From Roseomonas aeriglobus (GTDB taxonomy: Bacteria > Pseudomonadota > Alphaproteobacteria > Sphingomonadales > Sphingomonadaceae), in NCBI GenBank assembly GCA_016937575.1, contig JAFHKN010000002.1, positions 2,480,001 through 2,544,000 of the forward strand: a DNA stretch of 64,000 bases. Direction: 5' to 3'. Positions 61,652-64,000 of the stretch are shown here, in pieces. The position numbers and the translations under genes were made by a program. The notes under the pieces were generated by a model. That model did no database searches, had not been told where the DNA came from, and saw nothing but the letters and a program-made list of their open reading frames with translations. Position 1 is the first letter of the stretch; each line of letters starts with the position of its first letter.

Positions 61652-64000
61652 TCAAAGCTTGAGACTGGCTCGCGCATAATAATATCCGCCGTAGGCGCCG
61701 AATGGGGAGTTCGAACCGTACAGCGAGCTGCCGATGGTGTTCGCAACCGTATTTCGGTCGGGATAGGTGTCAAATATGTTGTAGGCTCCGGTAGACAGCC
61801 TCATTCGGTCCGTCACGTCGAACCCGACTTCAAGATCGGTGATCCATTTCGCGCCATAGAATTGATCGAGCGACGGGGTGTTGTTGAGAAGCGCCCACTT
61901 TCCGTAGCGGGTTTCGCGCAGGTTGATCCCGATCCGACCAAGGTTCCAGTCCAAACCGAGGATCAGCTTGTCACGCGGTGTTCCTTCCGTGAAATACCCC
62001 TGCGTCTGCCGGTCGAACAACACGAGCCCCAGTCCGGAGAGTTGGGGCGGAGTGGGCGCGATGCTCCGGATTTTGGTCTCATTGTGATTGTATCCAAGGG
62101 TCGAACGCAGACGACCTGCCGAACCGAGATTCAAGGCGTAGGACGCAACGACATCGACACCGCGGGTGCGGGTGTCGATGGCGTTGGTGAAGAAGCGGAC
62201 GAACTGATCGCCCGAGAAGCCATTGGCACGCAGAATGGTACGCACACCTGCGCTGGACAACAGTCCCGTCAGCGTTATGCGGTCATCGATATCAATCTGA
62301 TAGGCATCCGCCGTAACGGAGAGCCCTGCGACCGGCGTGAGCGCAAGACCCAGGCTGTAGTTGCGAGAACGTTCGGGGGTGAGAGGCTGCGCCCCAAGCG
62401 CATTAGCGACCGGCGAACCGCTGCGCACGATCTTGGACTCGATGAGCTGATAGGCTCCGCCCACCAGGTTGAACTGGGTCGAGGTTTGCGCATAGGCCTG
62501 TTGCGCAAGCGACGGCGAGCGGAAGCCGTTCGAGAATGCACCGCGAAGGTTCAGCCAATCGAACACCTTGTAGCGCGCGGACACTTTGCCGCTCCACACA
62601 TCCCCGGAACTGTCGTCATAGGTTTCGTATCGGACGGCACCCGTGACCAGCAAGCGGTCGGTCAAATCGAGCGCGAGATCGAGATATCCCGCCCAAACGT
62701 TCCGCTTTATGTCGGCAGCATCCGCCGGGGTAACGATGACGGCCCCCTGCGCCCCGACAGCGCCCGGCTGGCCGGCCAGCGGCGTCCCAGTCGGGAATAC
62801 GTAGCCGCCGTTCGTGTAGGCCGCGACATCGAGCGCGCGAGTGACATAGGATTCGTACCGATATTCCGCACCGGCCGAAATCTGCAGGTCGCGGTCACGG
62901 AATAGGCTGACGCCGCGCGTCAGGTCGAGATTGTTCGTCCATTGGTCGAACGCCGCGCTGAAGGTACTGAATTTCGTTGGGCTTCGCGAACCCAGCGATG
63001 CATTCAAAGATTCGTCCGCGCCGTTCCGGGTGTAGTCGCGGCCGTAGGTCGAACTGAGGTCGATGTCCCACCCCCCCGCCGTTCCCTTCAGCCCCGCGGT
63101 CGCCTGAAAGTCGGTCTCATTCAACGTGTAGAACGGCGTAAAACCATCGGGATAAATCGCGATGATGTTGCTCGTGGCATTCGGCTTTCGGCCAGCCTGA
63201 CCGACCCGCGCTTCCCGATACCCGAAGGTCACGTTGCCGTATGCCTTGACCTCGCCGAGGTCGTATTCGCCGTTCAGTGCACCCTGGACCGATCGAAGCT
63301 GCGGCAGACCGCCCTGATAGGTGCGCCGATTGACCGTGACTTCCCGTGGGTCGGGCTGTCCGTTGACAGGGAAATAGAAGGTTCCGGTGACGTCCGAGTT
63401 ACGGACCGTCGCGTTCTGATACTTGCCCTCGATCGACGCCGTCAGCGACCCCCGCTCTCCCAAAGCGAACCCGTGGCTGAGCTGGGCGTTCAAGGTTTCC
63501 CCGTCGCTGCCGTTCACCGAATCGCGATAGCGTTGGCCCGCCTCTAGATTCGCGGCGCCGCCCGATGCATTCTTTTTGAGAATGATATTGATGACGCCAG
63601 CGATCGCATCGGACCCATATTGCGCGGCGGCACCGTCGCGCAGGACTTCGATGCGATCGATCGCACTCGTCGGGATCTGGTCGAGGTCGACGGGGTTCGC
63701 CCCCGCTGACACATTACCCGAGTTCAGATTGATCAGCGCCGAATTATGCCGCCGCTTACCGTTGACAAGCACCAGAACGTGCACACCCGATAGACCGCGA
63801 AGGCCGGCGGGGCGGGCAACGCTGTCGAAGGACGAGCTGCCCACCTGCTGCGCCTGAAAGGAGGGAACGAGCTGCCCGAGCACGTCGCGCAGCTGCTGGC
63901 TTCCCGCCATGCGCGACAGCTGCTCTCCATCGATCACGTCGATCGGCGTGGGGCTGGTAGTGACGGTGCGGGACTGGCCGCGCGAACCGGTGACGACGAT
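61652..64000 (-). CDS. TonB-dependent receptor (partial, N-terminus beyond right edge)
   Basis: At least 782 residues are visible, with the frame open to the right edge. The first visible residues IVVTGSRGQSRTVTTSPTPIDVID form the TonB-box/plug start; the signal peptide lies outside. Plug hallmarks include LRGLSGVHVLVLVNGKRRH and IDRIEVLRDGAAAQYGSDAIAGVINIIL. The barrel ends YYYARASLKL, with Leu rather than the usual Phe at the end. It is on the minus strand beyond the IS, about 250 bases from it, and belongs to the same accessory region as the receptor at 56-59 kb. Confidence 0.92.
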   Translation of the reverse strand: MVVTGSRGQSRTVTTSPTPIDVIDGEQLSRMAGSQQLRDVLGQLVPSFQAQQVGSSSFDSVARPAGLRGLSGVHVLVLVNGKRRHNSALINLNSGNVSAGANPVDLDQIPTSAIDRIEVLRDGAAAQYGSDAIAGVINIILKKNASGGAANLEAGQRYRDSVNGSDGETLNAQLSHGFALGERGSLTASIEGKYQNATVRNSDVTGTFYFPVNGQPDPREVTVNRRTYQGGLPQLRSVQGALNGEYDLGEVKAYGNVTFGYREARVGQAGRKPNATSNIIAIYPDGFTPFYTLNETDFQATAGLKGTAGGWDIDLSSTYGRDYTRNGADESLNASLGSRSPTKFSTFSAAFDQWTNNLDLTRGVSLFRDRDLQISAGAEYRYESYVTRALDVAAYTNGGYVFPTGTPLAGQPGAVGAQGAVIVTPADAADIKRNVWAGYLDLALDLTDRLLVTGAVRYETYDDSSGDVWSGKVSARYKVFDWLNLRGAFSNGFRSPSLAQQAYAQTSTQFNLVGGAYQLIESKIVRSGSPVANALGAQPLTPERSRNYSLGLALTPVAGLSVTADAYQIDIDDRITLTGLLSSAGVRTILRANGFSGDQFVRFFTNAIDTRTRGVDVVASYALNLGSAGRLRSTLGYNHNETKIRSIAPTPPQLSGLGLVLFDRQTQGYFTEGTPRDKLILGLDWNLGRIGINLRETRYGKWALLNNTPSLDQFYGAKWITDLEVGFDVTDRMRLSTGAYNIFDTYPDRNTVANTIGSSLYGSNSPFGAYGGYYYARASLKL

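Noticed and set aside
1..64000. CRISPR arrays, rRNA genes, riboswitches and replication origins.
   Set aside because: No regularly spaced repeats, rRNA-like sequence, recognisable riboswitch core or clustered DnaA-box region was seen on reading the window.

Overview
The window looks like chromosomal DNA from a Sphingomonas-like alphaproteobacterium (Sphingomonadales). It has very high GC, tightly overlapping genes, four large TonB-dependent receptors (one of the Xanthomonas/Caulobacter type), TamA/TamB, an exosortase-A-type glycan gene group and DUF1345/DMT membrane proteins. No rRNA, complete tRNA, CRISPR array or replication origin was seen.

Layout. 1-5.9 kb: tamB (cut by the left edge), tamA and a small conserved gene. 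6.1-7.6 kb: a small membrane protein, then an S24/LexA-like repressor divergent from a small DNA-binding-like protein and a hypothetical, with two palindromic sites between them. 7.7-12.5 kb: glycan genes (exosortase-A-type glycosyltransferase, small partner, O-glycosylation ligase, acyltransferase) behind a REP-like inverted repeat. 12.5-18.3 kb: DMT transporter, DUF1345 protein, a ParD/ParE-like toxin-antitoxin pair, ispG with a coupled small gene, a second acyltransferase and an isoaspartyl peptidase. 18.5-20.6 kb: a TadG/VWA pilus protein.

20.6-34.4 kb is a sugar-acid (aldarate) utilisation locus on the minus strand: ACS-type MFS transporter, talarate/galactarate dehydratase, exported alpha/beta hydrolase, glucarate dehydratase, 5-keto-4-deoxyglucarate dehydratase, TonB receptor, exported UxuA-like protein, LysR regulator, glucarate-dehydratase-related protein and exported metallo-beta-lactamase-fold hydrolase. 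The logic is import across the outer membrane, periplasmic hydrolysis, inner-membrane uptake, and dehydration to 2-oxoglutarate semialdehyde. The last dehydrogenase is not in the window. A 13-bp element is shared by the upstream regions of both enzyme operons. A second, canonical uxuA lies at 49.5 kb, divergent from another TonB receptor.

34.6-38.8 kb is a three-gene type I secretion-like operon (TolC, HlyD, ABC) whose only ABC protein has lost essentially all ATPase motifs. It is followed by a DPP-IV-like peptidase, an exported intradiol dioxygenase-like protein, a two-component system divergent from a Pro/Gly-rich secreted protein, a TonB receptor, uxuA and an outer-membrane porin.

From about 52.4 kb the character changes. 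A decayed tRNA 3'-end-like sequence and a gene-poor stretch lead into an Lrp-type regulator, a TonB receptor with two amidohydrolases (one lacking its metal ligands), a Blh/ETHE1-like sulfur enzyme whose 3' end is interrupted by a complete IS5-family element, and a fourth TonB receptor cut by the right edge. This looks like an acquired accessory segment.
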